64,000 bases of DNA from Clostridiales bacterium (lineage in GTDB: Bacteria > Bacillota > Clostridia > Oscillospirales > Oscillospiraceae). The DNA is taken from assembly GCA_014799475.1 (NCBI GenBank), contig JAAVHX010000017.1, positions 130,102 to 194,101 of the forward strand, read 5' to 3'. Positions 19,300 through 28,148 of this stretch are shown piece by piece (position 1 is the first letter of the stretch; every line of letters begins with the position of its first letter). Made by a program: the position numbers and the translations under genes. The notes beneath the pieces were generated by a model. That model did no database searches, was not told the DNA's origin, and saw only the letters and a list, made by a program, of their open reading frames with translations.

Positions 19300-19335
19300 G
19301 GCGTCCCTCTGTCCAGAGGGACGCCTTTTGTATTG
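19300..19335 (+). terminator. intrinsic terminator/attenuator between leader ORF and ABC exporter
   Basis: ggcgtccctct-gtcc-agagggacgcc (11-bp stem) followed by TTTTGTATTGATTTT. Confidence 0.85.
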
Positions 19336-19365
19336 ATTTTGGCTTGAAGAGGAAAGGAGAACGGT

Positions 19366-21207
19366 ATGGAATCACAGACGAAACTGTCCCGGCAAGAAAA
19401 GACCGACCTGATCCTGCGCCATCTGCGGGGGAATTGGGGCTTCTTCGCCGGGGCCATCCTGCTGGCCTGGATGAACACCGCCTGCAACGCCCTGGTGCCC
19501 CAGATCATCAGCTTCACCGTGGATTCGGTGCTGGGGGGCAAGGACCCCAAGCTGCCCGGCTTCCTCCGGGCGCTGCTGCCGCTGGACCGGCTCCGGGCGG
19601 ACCCGTGGTCCTTCCTGTGGCTGGCGGCGGGGGCGGTGGTGTTGGCCGCCGCGGTGCGGGGCGTGTGCATCTACGGGATGCGGGTCAATCTGTCCAAGGG
19701 CTCCGAGGGCTTTGTGAAGGCGCTCCGGGACAACCTGTACAGCCACATCCAGCGCCTCAGCTTTCAGTGGCACACCGCCCACGCCACCGGCGACATCATC
19801 CAGCGGTGCACCTCCGACGTGGAGGTCATCCGCACCTTCGTCTGCAACCAGCTGATGGAGGTGATCCGCACGGTGTTCCTCATCGCGCTGTACACCGTCA
19901 TCATGCTGCGCATGAACTGGCGGCTGGCCCTGGTGTCGCTGGCGTTCATCCCCATCACGGGTATCGCCTCCGGGGTGTTCTACGGCAAGATCTCCTCCCG
20001 GTTCAAGGTGGCCGATGAGGCGGAGGGGGAGCTGACCACCTGCGCCCAGGAGAACCTCACCGGCGTGCGGGTGGTGCGGGCCTTTGGGCGGGAGCGGTTT
20101 GAGATCGACCGCTTCGGCAAGAAAAACGACCACTTCTCCGCCCTGTGGGTGGAGCTGGGCAGTGTGCTCAGCGTCTACTGGGCCTCCGGCACCCTGCTCA
20201 CCTCCCTCCAGGTCATGGCGGTCATCGCGGCGGGGACGGTGGCGGCGGTGGACGGCTCCCTCTCCCTGGGGGACTTCATGGCCTTCGTCACCTACAACAG
20301 CGCCCTGGCCTGGCCGGTGCGCTCCCTGGGCCGGGTGCTGTCCGACATGAGCAAGGCGGGCGTGTCCATGGACCGTGTGGGTTACATCCTCAACGCCTCG
20401 GAGGAGGCCGACCAGCCCGGTGCCAAACGGGTGAAGCTGGGCGGCGACATCGTGTTCGACCACGTCACCTTTGGCTACGAGGGCCAGAGGGTGTTGGAGG
20501 ACGTGTCCTTTACCATCCCCTGGGGGAGCACCTTCGCCATCCTGGGGGGCACAGGGTCGGGCAAGTCCACCCTGGTCCATCTGCTGGACCGGCTGTATGA
20601 CCTGGGGGAGAACCAGGGTAAAATCACCATCGGCGGGGTGGACATCCGGGACATCGAGCGGGAGGAGCTGCGCCGCCAGATCGGCCTGGTGCTCCAGGAG
20701 CCCTTCCTGTTCTCCCAGACCATCCGGGAGAACATCGCCGCCACCCGGCCGGACGCCTCCGAGGAGGAGCTGCGCCGGTGCGCCCAGATCGCCTGCGTGG
20801 ACGAGGCCATCACCGAGCTGGCCGACGGCTACGACACGGTGGTGGGTGAGCGGGGCGTCACCCTGTCCGGCGGGCAGAAGCAGCGGGTGGCTATCGCCCG
20901 GATGCTGCTGCAAAGCGCCCCGGTGATGGTGTTCGACGACTCCCTGTCCGCCGTGGACGCGGAGACGGACGCGAAGATCCGCGCCGCGCTGAAGGAGCGC
21001 ATGGCGGAGGCCACCGTCATCCTCATCTCCCACCGGGTCACCACCCTGATGCAGGCCGACCGCATCCTGGTGCTGGACGGGGGAAAGGTGGCGGACATCG
21101 GCACCCACGCCGAACTGATTGCCCGGCCGGGTATTTATAAGGAGATCTACGACATTCAAATGAGCAGCGACGACAGGGCGCTCATTGAGGAAGGGGGGGA
21201 GGCGTAA
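19366..21207 (+). CDS. ABC transporter permease/ATP-binding protein (half of heterodimeric exporter; degenerate catalytic site)
   Basis: GGTGSGKST Walker A, LSGGQKQRVAIARM signature, VMVFDDSLSAVD Walker B with Asp in place of catalytic Glu. Confidence 0.93.
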   Translation: MESQTKLSRQEKTDLILRHLRGNWGFFAGAILLAWMNTACNALVPQIISFTVDSVLGGKDPKLPGFLRALLPLDRLRADPWSFLWLAAGAVVLAAAVRGVCIYGMRVNLSKGSEGFVKALRDNLYSHIQRLSFQWHTAHATGDIIQRCTSDVEVIRTFVCNQLMEVIRTVFLIALYTVIMLRMNWRLALVSLAFIPITGIASGVFYGKISSRFKVADEAEGELTTCAQENLTGVRVVRAFGRERFEIDRFGKKNDHFSALWVELGSVLSVYWASGTLLTSLQVMAVIAAGTVAAVDGSLSLGDFMAFVTYNSALAWPVRSLGRVLSDMSKAGVSMDRVGYILNASEEADQPGAKRVKLGGDIVFDHVTFGYEGQRVLEDVSFTIPWGSTFAILGGTGSGKSTLVHLLDRLYDLGENQGKITIGGVDIRDIEREELRRQIGLVLQEPFLFSQTIRENIAATRPDASEEELRRCAQIACVDEAITELADGYDTVVGERGVTLSGGQKQRVAIARMLLQSAPVMVFDDSLSAVDAETDAKIRAALKERMAEATVILISHRVTTLMQADRILVLDGGKVADIGTHAELIARPGIYKEIYDIQMSSDDRALIEEGGEA

Positions 21208-23036
21208 TGGCCGCGTTTGACGAAAAAGAATATACAAAGGACTTTGACTGGGCCATTTGGAAGCGCCTGCTGCCCATCCTGGGCCGGTTCAAGTTCGCGT
21301 TCCTGGGCTTGATGGCCTTCAACGGCCTCACTGCTCTGCTGGACGTGGTCATCCCCCTGTTCCAGCGCTTCGCCATCGGCAACTTCATCGAGACGGGCGC
21401 ACTGGAGGCTTTTGCGCCCTTTGTGCTGGCCTACCTGGGGGTCATCCTTCTCCAGAGCCTGCTGGTGATCGGCTTTGGCCGTATGTCCATGTATTTGGAG
21501 ATGTATCTGGGCCGGGATATGCGCCGGGAGCTGTTTGAGCACCTGCAAAAGCTGTCCCTGTCCTTCTACAACGTCACGCCGGTGGGCTACCTGCTCACCC
21601 GGGTGATGAACGACACCAACCGTATCGCGGGCATGATCGCCTGGGGGCTGGGGGATATGATGTGGGCGCTGCTCTATGTGCTGGGCGTGTTCGCCGCCAT
21701 GGCCATGCTCAACTGGCGTCTGGCTCTGGTGGTCATCGTCATCGTGCCTGTGGTGGCGGCGCTGACGGGCTGGTTCCAGCCCCGCATCCTCCACTGGAAC
21801 CGCAAGGTGCGCAAGCTCAACTCCAAGATCACCGGCGCATTCAACGAGGGCATCACCGGCGCCAAGACCTCCAAGACCCTGGTCATCGAGGATCAGAGCA
21901 TCAAGACCTTCCGGGAGCTCACCGACTCCATGCGGGGCTCCGGCGTGCGGGCCTCCCGGCTCAACGCGGTGTATATCCCCGTGACCCTGTTTTTCTCCAC
22001 CATGGCGGTGGCCATCGTGCTGCTGCGGGGCGGGTATCTGGTGGCGGACCAGGTGCTGGACATCGCCACCCTGTCCGCGTTCATCACCTACGCCATGGGC
22101 ATTTTCGAGCCCGTCCAGAGCATCGCCGGCAACCTGGCGGAGTTCATCGCCCTCCAGGCGTCCATCGAGCGGGTCACCGACCTGCTGGGCGAGGTTCCCC
22201 AGATCACCGACACGCCGGAAGTCATCGAGAAGTACGGCGACAGCTTCAACCCCAAGCGGGAGAACTGGGAGCCCCTCAGCGGCGAGATCGAGTTCAAAGA
22301 CGTGACCTTCCGCTACCCCGACGGCGGGGACAACGTGCTGGAGCACTTCAACCTGCACATACCCGCGGGGGCCACCGTGGCCATTGTAGGGGAGACGGGG
22401 GCGGGCAAGTCCACCCTGGTGAACCTGGCCTGCCGGTTCTTCGAGCCCACCGAGGGTCAGATTTTGATCGACGGCAGGGATTACCGGGAGCGCAGCCAGC
22501 TTTGGCTCCACTCCAACATCGGCTATGTGCTGCAAAGCCCCCATCTGTTCTCCGGCTCCGTCCGGGACAACATCCGCTACGGGCGGCTGGACGCCACGGA
22601 TGAGGAGATCGAGGCGGCGGCCCGGGCCGTGTCGGCGGACAAGGTGGTGGCCAAGCTGGAGCAGGGCTGGGACAGCAACGTGGGCGAGGAGGGCGACCGC
22701 CTGTCCACCGGCGAGAAGCAGCTCATCTCCTTTGCCCGGGCGGTGCTGGCCGACCCGCGCATCTTCGTGCTGGACGAGGCCACCTCCTCCATCGACACCC
22801 AGACCGAACAGTATATTCAGAGCGCCATCGACCACCTGCTGCGGGACCGCACGTCCTTCCTGATCGCCCACCGCCTGTCCACCATCCGCAAGGCGGATAT
22901 GATCCTGGTGGTGCGGGACGGCAGGATCGTGGAGCAGGGCACCCACCAGTCCCTGCTGCGGGCCCGGGGCTACTATCACGATTTGTACAGCAAGCAGTTC
23001 GCCGAGGAGAACGCGGCGAAGGTGCTGGGGAAATAA
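21207..23036 (+). CDS. ABC transporter permease/ATP-binding protein (second half-transporter)
   Basis: GETGAGKST Walker A, IFVLDEATSSID Walker B; start overlaps upstream stop. Confidence 0.93.
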   Translation: MAAFDEKEYTKDFDWAIWKRLLPILGRFKFAFLGLMAFNGLTALLDVVIPLFQRFAIGNFIETGALEAFAPFVLAYLGVILLQSLLVIGFGRMSMYLEMYLGRDMRRELFEHLQKLSLSFYNVTPVGYLLTRVMNDTNRIAGMIAWGLGDMMWALLYVLGVFAAMAMLNWRLALVVIVIVPVVAALTGWFQPRILHWNRKVRKLNSKITGAFNEGITGAKTSKTLVIEDQSIKTFRELTDSMRGSGVRASRLNAVYIPVTLFFSTMAVAIVLLRGGYLVADQVLDIATLSAFITYAMGIFEPVQSIAGNLAEFIALQASIERVTDLLGEVPQITDTPEVIEKYGDSFNPKRENWEPLSGEIEFKDVTFRYPDGGDNVLEHFNLHIPAGATVAIVGETGAGKSTLVNLACRFFEPTEGQILIDGRDYRERSQLWLHSNIGYVLQSPHLFSGSVRDNIRYGRLDATDEEIEAAARAVSADKVVAKLEQGWDSNVGEEGDRLSTGEKQLISFARAVLADPRIFVLDEATSSIDTQTEQYIQSAIDHLLRDRTSFLIAHRLSTIRKADMILVVRDGRIVEQGTHQSLLRARGYYHDLYSKQFAEENAAKVLGK

Positions 23037-23049
23037 ACGTAATAAGCAA

Positions 23050-23076
23050 GTCTCCCGCCGCGAAGCGGCGGGAGAC
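23050..23076 (+). terminator. intrinsic terminator-like hairpin after ABC exporter
   Basis: gtctcccgccgc-gaa-gcggcgggagac. Confidence 0.65.
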
Positions 23077-23102
23077 TGTATTTCGTACGGGAGGTTTGTA
23101 AC

Positions 23103-23591
23103 ATGGAATTGTGGGATGCGTATGACGTGAACTTCAACAAGATCGAGGGCAAAACCCTGGTCAGGGGCGAGCCGGTCCCCGACGGGGTATGCCACCTGGT
23201 GTGCGACATCATTGTAAAGCACACCGACGGGACATATCTGCTGATGCAGCGGGACCCGCGCAAGCACTACGGCGGACTGTGGGAGGCCACGGCGGGCGGC
23301 TCGGCCCTGGCGGGGGAGACACCGGCAGAATGCGCCATGCGGGAGCTGCGGGAGGAGACAGGCATCATCTCCGAGGATTTAGTTGAAGTGGGCACAGTGA
23401 CCGACGAGGAGGTCCACGCCATTTATGTGGAGTTCCAGTGTATGACCGGCTGGGACAAAGGCGCGGTGACGCTGCAAGCGGGCGAGACCGTGGACTTCAA
23501 ATGGGTGAGCCGAGACGAATTGCTTGCCATGCGGCGGGACGAGCTGCTGACGGAGAGAATGGAGAAGTTCATTGAGGAATTAAGGCGATAA
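23103..23591 (+). CDS. NUDIX hydrolase
   Basis: GGSALAGETPAECAMRELREETGI NUDIX box. Confidence 0.92.
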   Translation: MELWDAYDVNFNKIEGKTLVRGEPVPDGVCHLVCDIIVKHTDGTYLLMQRDPRKHYGGLWEATAGGSALAGETPAECAMRELREETGIISEDLVEVGTVTDEEVHAIYVEFQCMTGWDKGAVTLQAGETVDFKWVSRDELLAMRRDELLTERMEKFIEELRR

Positions 23592-23601
23592 TGCCAAAAA
23601 G

Positions 23602-23637
23602 AGAGCCTGCCGCGCTGCGGCAGGCCCTCTTTTTTTC
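23602..23637. terminator. bidirectional intrinsic terminator
   Basis: agagcctgccgc-gct-gcggcaggccctcttttttt between convergent genes. Confidence 0.8.
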
Positions 23638-23642
23638 ATACG

Positions 23643-24386
23643 TTACGCTTGCACATTCACCTGTGGAACCGAGACGGGGGCGCTCATATCCACGGCTACG
23701 ATCTGGGTCACGGTGGAAGAATAGCCCTGGACGGCGGCGTCAATGGATTTCTGGGCGGTGACGCCCAGCTGCTCCGCCTGCATACGCAGCTCCATTTTGG
23801 TGGCGGTGAGCTGGTCGGCTTGGCGGTTGGCGATCTCCGTCTCCTGGAAGTACCCGGACTCCCGAATGGCCCGCATGGCCGCGTTTTTGCGCAGCTCCTG
23901 CTGGATGCGCTGAGCCTCCCGGCGCTTGTTCTCCTGGATCAGACGCTTTTGGCGGGCCCGGGACAGCTGCTCCCGGCTCAGCTCCAGCTTCTTCTTGTTG
24001 GCCCGGGTCACCGCCTTTTTCAGCTGGGAGACGGCGGCCCTGATTTGGTCGGCGTGGTCGGGGTCGGAGCGCTGGGCGGCCTCCAGCTGGGAGATGCGGC
24101 GGCGGGCATAGCCCGCGGCGGAGCTGGCCTGCCCCTGGGTGCGGGCACGGCTGATCCGGGCATAGGCCTCCAGGGGCGCGTCGCCATACCGGGGGGTGGC
24201 CTTGGCCAGCTTGAATTTCTCCCGCTGGGCGTCCGCCTTCTCTTTGGCGTCCCGGATCATCTCGGTGAGGGAGGAGGTGCGCTCTTCCCGCTTCTTCATG
24301 GACTGCGCCAAAAGCTCGCTGTACTGGCCCTCGGCCTGATCCGCCTGCTCATCCCGGCCGATGCCGGAGATCGGTTGAATCGCCAT
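23643..24386 (-). CDS. hypothetical coiled-coil protein
   Basis: 247 aa, long K/R/E/Q/A-rich helical central region, terminator immediately downstream. Confidence 0.7.
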   Translation of the reverse strand: MAIQPISGIGRDEQADQAEGQYSELLAQSMKKREERTSSLTEMIRDAKEKADAQREKFKLAKATPRYGDAPLEAYARISRARTQGQASSAAGYARRRISQLEAAQRSDPDHADQIRAAVSQLKKAVTRANKKKLELSREQLSRARQKRLIQENKRREAQRIQQELRKNAAMRAIRESGYFQETEIANRQADQLTATKMELRMQAEQLGVTAQKSIDAAVQGYSSTVTQIVAVDMSAPVSVPQVNVQA

Positions 24387-24457
24387 ATCCTGCCCCCCTT
24401 TCCAATCCTTCTACCTGTATATCGGCCAAATTCAGGGAGAAGGAAAGGGGGAAACCA

Positions 24458-25870
24458 CTATTTTTTTTCGCCCCGGGGCCGTAAAGGTGTGCCCTCGGCG
24501 GACATACGCCGGAACAGGCGGGCCAGGATGATGACCGCGGCGGCGGCCAGCACCACCTCGGCCACAGCCTGGGCGCAGGCCAGGCCGTACAGGGGGACGA
24601 AGTAATTGAGGACATACAGCGCGGGGATCTCCAGCACGATCTTGCGCAGGATGGCGAACAGCAGGGAGTACTGTCCCAGGCCGCAGGCCTGGAACACGTT
24701 CACCGCCAGGAAATCCATGGCCAGGAAGGGCTGGGCGATACACATACGGCGCAGGAACCGGGAGCCATAGGCCACCACGGCGTCAGTCTTCATGAACAGG
24801 CCGATGAGGGCGCCGGAGGCAAAGAAATAGCACACCGACACCGTAACCATGAAGGTCAGGGCCACCTTTTGCGTAAACTGGACGGCCTTTTTCAGCCGGG
24901 GGACGTTTCCGCTGCCGTAGTTATAGCTCACCAGCGGCATCAGCCCCTGGGACATTCCCTGGGAGATGTACATGGGGATCATGTTGATCTTGTAGGAGAT
25001 GCCCATGGCGGCGATGGCGTCCGGCCCAAAGCCGGCGGTGAAGTTGTTGAGCACCGTCATGCCGGTGACGTTGAGCAGATTCTGGATGGAGGCGGGTATG
25101 CCCACGCCGAATACTCCTTTTACGATCTCCCTGCGGGGCCGGGCCATGGCCGGGTGGACGCAGACGAAGGTTTTGCCCCGCCGGACGAACAGCAGCACGA
25201 AGAAATACAGGCAGGCAAAGCAGTTGGACAGGAAGGTGGCGCAGCCCGCTCCGGCGGCCCCCATATTGAGCCCCCAGGGGAGGATGAAGATGGGGTCCAG
25301 CACGATGTTCAGCAGGCAGCCGCTCATGGTGCCGATGCTGGCGTGGAGGGTGGCCCCCTCCGAGCGCACCAGATAGGCCATGACCACGTTGAGGATGGCG
25401 GGGGCGGCCCCGCAGGTGGTGGTCCACAGCAGGTACTGCGCGGTGGCGGCGGTGGTCTCCGGGTCCGCGCCCAGCAGGACCAGCAGCGGGGCGCGGAAAA
25501 CGGTGGCGAAGAGGGAGAACAGCAGGCCGCAGACCAGGGCGCAGTAGAAGCCGAAGGCGGAGCTGCGCCGCACGGTGTCGTAGTCTTTTGCCCCCAGGGC
25601 GCGGCTCATCATGCTGGAGGAGCCCACGCCGAAGAGGTTGTTTACCGCGTTGAAGGCCAGTAGCACCGGCGCGGCCAGGGTGACGGCGGAGTTTTGGATG
25701 GAATCTTGCAGCATCCCCACGAAATAGGTGTCCGCCAGATTGTAGAGCACCATCACCAGCGAGCTGAGGACGGTGGGAATGGACAGGGTGAGTACCGCCC
25801 TGGGGATGGATATGCGCTCAAAAAGTTCGGATTTTTGCATACTTTCCATGGATGCGCCTCGCAGGTTCAA
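24458..25870 (-). CDS. MATE family efflux transporter
   Basis: 470 aa; IPRAVLTLSIPTVLSSLVMVLYNLADTYFVGML. Confidence 0.93.
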   Translation of the reverse strand: MNLRGASMESMQKSELFERISIPRAVLTLSIPTVLSSLVMVLYNLADTYFVGMLQDSIQNSAVTLAAPVLLAFNAVNNLFGVGSSSMMSRALGAKDYDTVRRSSAFGFYCALVCGLLFSLFATVFRAPLLVLLGADPETTAATAQYLLWTTTCGAAPAILNVVMAYLVRSEGATLHASIGTMSGCLLNIVLDPIFILPWGLNMGAAGAGCATFLSNCFACLYFFVLLFVRRGKTFVCVHPAMARPRREIVKGVFGVGIPASIQNLLNVTGMTVLNNFTAGFGPDAIAAMGISYKINMIPMYISQGMSQGLMPLVSYNYGSGNVPRLKKAVQFTQKVALTFMVTVSVCYFFASGALIGLFMKTDAVVAYGSRFLRRMCIAQPFLAMDFLAVNVFQACGLGQYSLLFAILRKIVLEIPALYVLNYFVPLYGLACAQAVAEVVLAAAAVIILARLFRRMSAEGTPLRPRGEKK

Positions 25871-25891
25871 ATTTTTGGTTTACCGGAATAC

Positions 25892-27424
25892 TCAATGACT
25901 CCCGCCCCCCCGCCGGGGCTGCTCCTTTAAATATGCCCCGGCGTCCTTGAAAAAGCCGGCGGCGATGAGGACGATGACCGCCCCGATGGGGAAGGCGGCG
26001 ATAATGCTCACCGACTGGAGGCTGCTCATGGAGCTGTCGGAGAACACGAGGGCGATGGGCAGGGCGATGAGGAGCAGGCACCACATCAGCTTCACCGCCC
26101 AGTGGGGGGACTCATCCTGTCCCAGCCTGCGGTAGCTGTAGCAGGAGGCGATGAGGGCGATGGAGTCGAAGGAGGTGGCGTAGAAGGCCACCATGGCGGC
26201 CAGCACCAGGACAAGAACCAGCACCGGGCAGGGCAGGGTCTTTATCATGGAGATGATGAGGGCGTACAGGTCGCCCGTCTCGTTGTACTGGGCGATGAAG
26301 TCCGCCGCTCCGGACATCTGCTGGCCCAGGGAGTAATTGCCCAGCACGATGAAGCTGACAATGGTGGAGCCCACCCCAAAGCCGTAGCCCCCCAGGATGG
26401 TCTGCCGCACCGTCCGCCCCCGGGAGATGCTGCCGATGAAGAAGGGGGCGGCCACGCACCACACCATCCAGTACGACCAGTAGAAAATCGTCCAGTTCTG
26501 GGGGAAGGAGGTGGCGCGCTGGGGGTCGGTAAAGGTGGCCAGCTCGAAGAAATGCCCGATCATCCGGCCCAGGGCCTCCAAGCCAGTCTCGATGATGTAC
26601 CGGGCCTTGCCGCCAAAGAGCAGCACATAGGCCAGCAGGCCGAAGAACAGCCAGATGCAGGACTTGGCCAGCAGGCTGATGCCCTTGAAGCCGTGGAGCA
26701 GGGAGTAGGTGTACACCGCGCAGGTGGCCGCCAGGATGAGGACGGTGACCAGCTCCCGGCTCAGGGGGATGTGGAACAGCTCGTCCAGAATGCCCGCCAT
26801 CAGCGGGGTGGCAAGGCTGAAGGTGGTAGACGTCCCCGCCAGCAGGGCGAACACCGCCAAGAGGTCGATGAACCGGCCCGGTACGCCGTCGGTGTGCTTT
26901 CCCAGGATGGGGCGGCAGGCCTCGGAGTACCGCTGCCGCTCCCGGCGGCGAACGTGGAGCATGAAGCCGAACGCCGCCGCCAGCATGAGGTAAAACCCCC
27001 AGGGGATGAGGCTCCAGTGGAAGATGGGGAACACGCTGGCCCAGTCCTGGACAGAGCCCAGCTCAGCGATATGGGGATCCACGGCGTACAAAATCCACTC
27101 GGAGAAGGAGTAGAACAGGATGTCCGCCGCCAGCCCCGCCGTGAACATCATGGAACCCCAGGTGAAAAAGGAGTATTTGGGCCGTTCCTCCGGCCCGCCC
27201 AGCACGATGCCCCCGTATTTGGAGAGGGCGGCGAACAGGGACAGCAGGAACACGCCCAGCCCGATGATGAGGTACCAGACGCCGAAGGTGTCCCCCAGCA
27301 GGAAGCGGATCTGGCCCAGCACCTGGTTGGAGCGCTCCGGGAAGGCGAGGAACAGCGCGCTCAGGGCCAGGATGCACCCCAGGGGGGCCAGGGTGATGGC
27401 CCAGTCGATTTTCTTCCGCTCCAC
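25892..27424 (-). CDS. BCCT family (betaine/carnitine/choline) transporter
   Basis: 510 aa, GSMMFTAGLAADILFYSFSEW, TIFYWSYWMVWCVAAPFFIGSISRGRTVRQ. Confidence 0.9.
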   Translation of the reverse strand: MERKKIDWAITLAPLGCILALSALFLAFPERSNQVLGQIRFLLGDTFGVWYLIIGLGVFLLSLFAALSKYGGIVLGGPEERPKYSFFTWGSMMFTAGLAADILFYSFSEWILYAVDPHIAELGSVQDWASVFPIFHWSLIPWGFYLMLAAAFGFMLHVRRRERQRYSEACRPILGKHTDGVPGRFIDLLAVFALLAGTSTTFSLATPLMAGILDELFHIPLSRELVTVLILAATCAVYTYSLLHGFKGISLLAKSCIWLFFGLLAYVLLFGGKARYIIETGLEALGRMIGHFFELATFTDPQRATSFPQNWTIFYWSYWMVWCVAAPFFIGSISRGRTVRQTILGGYGFGVGSTIVSFIVLGNYSLGQQMSGAADFIAQYNETGDLYALIISMIKTLPCPVLVLVLVLAAMVAFYATSFDSIALIASCYSYRRLGQDESPHWAVKLMWCLLLIALPIALVFSDSSMSSLQSVSIIAAFPIGAVIVLIAAGFFKDAGAYLKEQPRRGGGSH

Positions 27425-27425
27425 G

Positions 27426-28148
27426 TTACTTCACCTCGTCCAGATACGTTCGGTAGCTGGGGTCCAGCGCCGCCAGCTCGGCCAGGCTGTCCACCTCCGC
27501 GATGTCCCCGGCTTCCATGGGGAACACCCCCAGCCGGTACTCTTTGGGATAACAGAACAGCGCCACATCGTCCCAGTAGATGTCCCGGCTGTGCCGTCCC
27601 TCAAATTCGATCTCCAGGTGTCGCCTGAGCCGCCGGCCGTCCTGGGCGCTCCACCGGGAGACGCTGTAGAGCTGCCAGCCGTGTTCGCCCCCGGTGCGGC
27701 TGCACGAGGACACCACGCCGTCCTCCACGGTGAGCAGCCACTCGTCCGTGGGAGCGTCCGTCCAAACGGCGTTGTAGCCGGAGCGCTCAAACTCTGGGGC
27801 CAGCACCCGGGGGTCGCGGATGATGAGGTCCGCGTCGGTGATGATGGCGTCCTCCAGGTGCTCCCGGGCGGCGTAAAGAGAGGAGATGTTGTTGCAGGTA
27901 TTGTACCAGGGGTTTTCGATGAGCGTTACGCTGGGGTATTCCCGCTCCAGGACCTTGAACTGCTCCTTGAGGTAGCCCACGACAATGTAAATCTCATGGA
28001 TCCCGTTTGCCATCAGGCCTTGTATCACGGTGTCGATCATCCGCGTGCCGTTGACCCGCACCAGGGACTTGGGGGTGGTCAGGGTGACGGGCCGCATCCG
28101 CTTGCCCTCCCCGGCGGCTACGATGACGGCCCGCTTGGCGGTGTTCAT
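27426..28148 (-). CDS. nucleotidyltransferase, LicC-like (choline-phosphate cytidylyltransferase candidate)
   Basis: AVIVAAGEGKRMRPVTLTTPKSLVRVNGTRMIDTVIQGL; adjacent to LicA-like kinase and BCCT transporter. Confidence 0.85.
   Translation of the reverse strand: MNTAKRAVIVAAGEGKRMRPVTLTTPKSLVRVNGTRMIDTVIQGLMANGIHEIYIVVGYLKEQFKVLEREYPSVTLIENPWYNTCNNISSLYAAREHLEDAIITDADLIIRDPRVLAPEFERSGYNAVWTDAPTDEWLLTVEDGVVSSCSRTGGEHGWQLYSVSRWSAQDGRRLRRHLEIEFEGRHSRDIYWDDVALFCYPKEYRLGVFPMEAGDIAEVDSLAELAALDPSYRTYLDEVK

Noticed and set aside
19372-21237. 621-aa and 703-aa minus-strand ORFs over the ABC exporter genes (also 21156-23267)
   Set aside because: Antisense shadows of clear ABC transporter genes.
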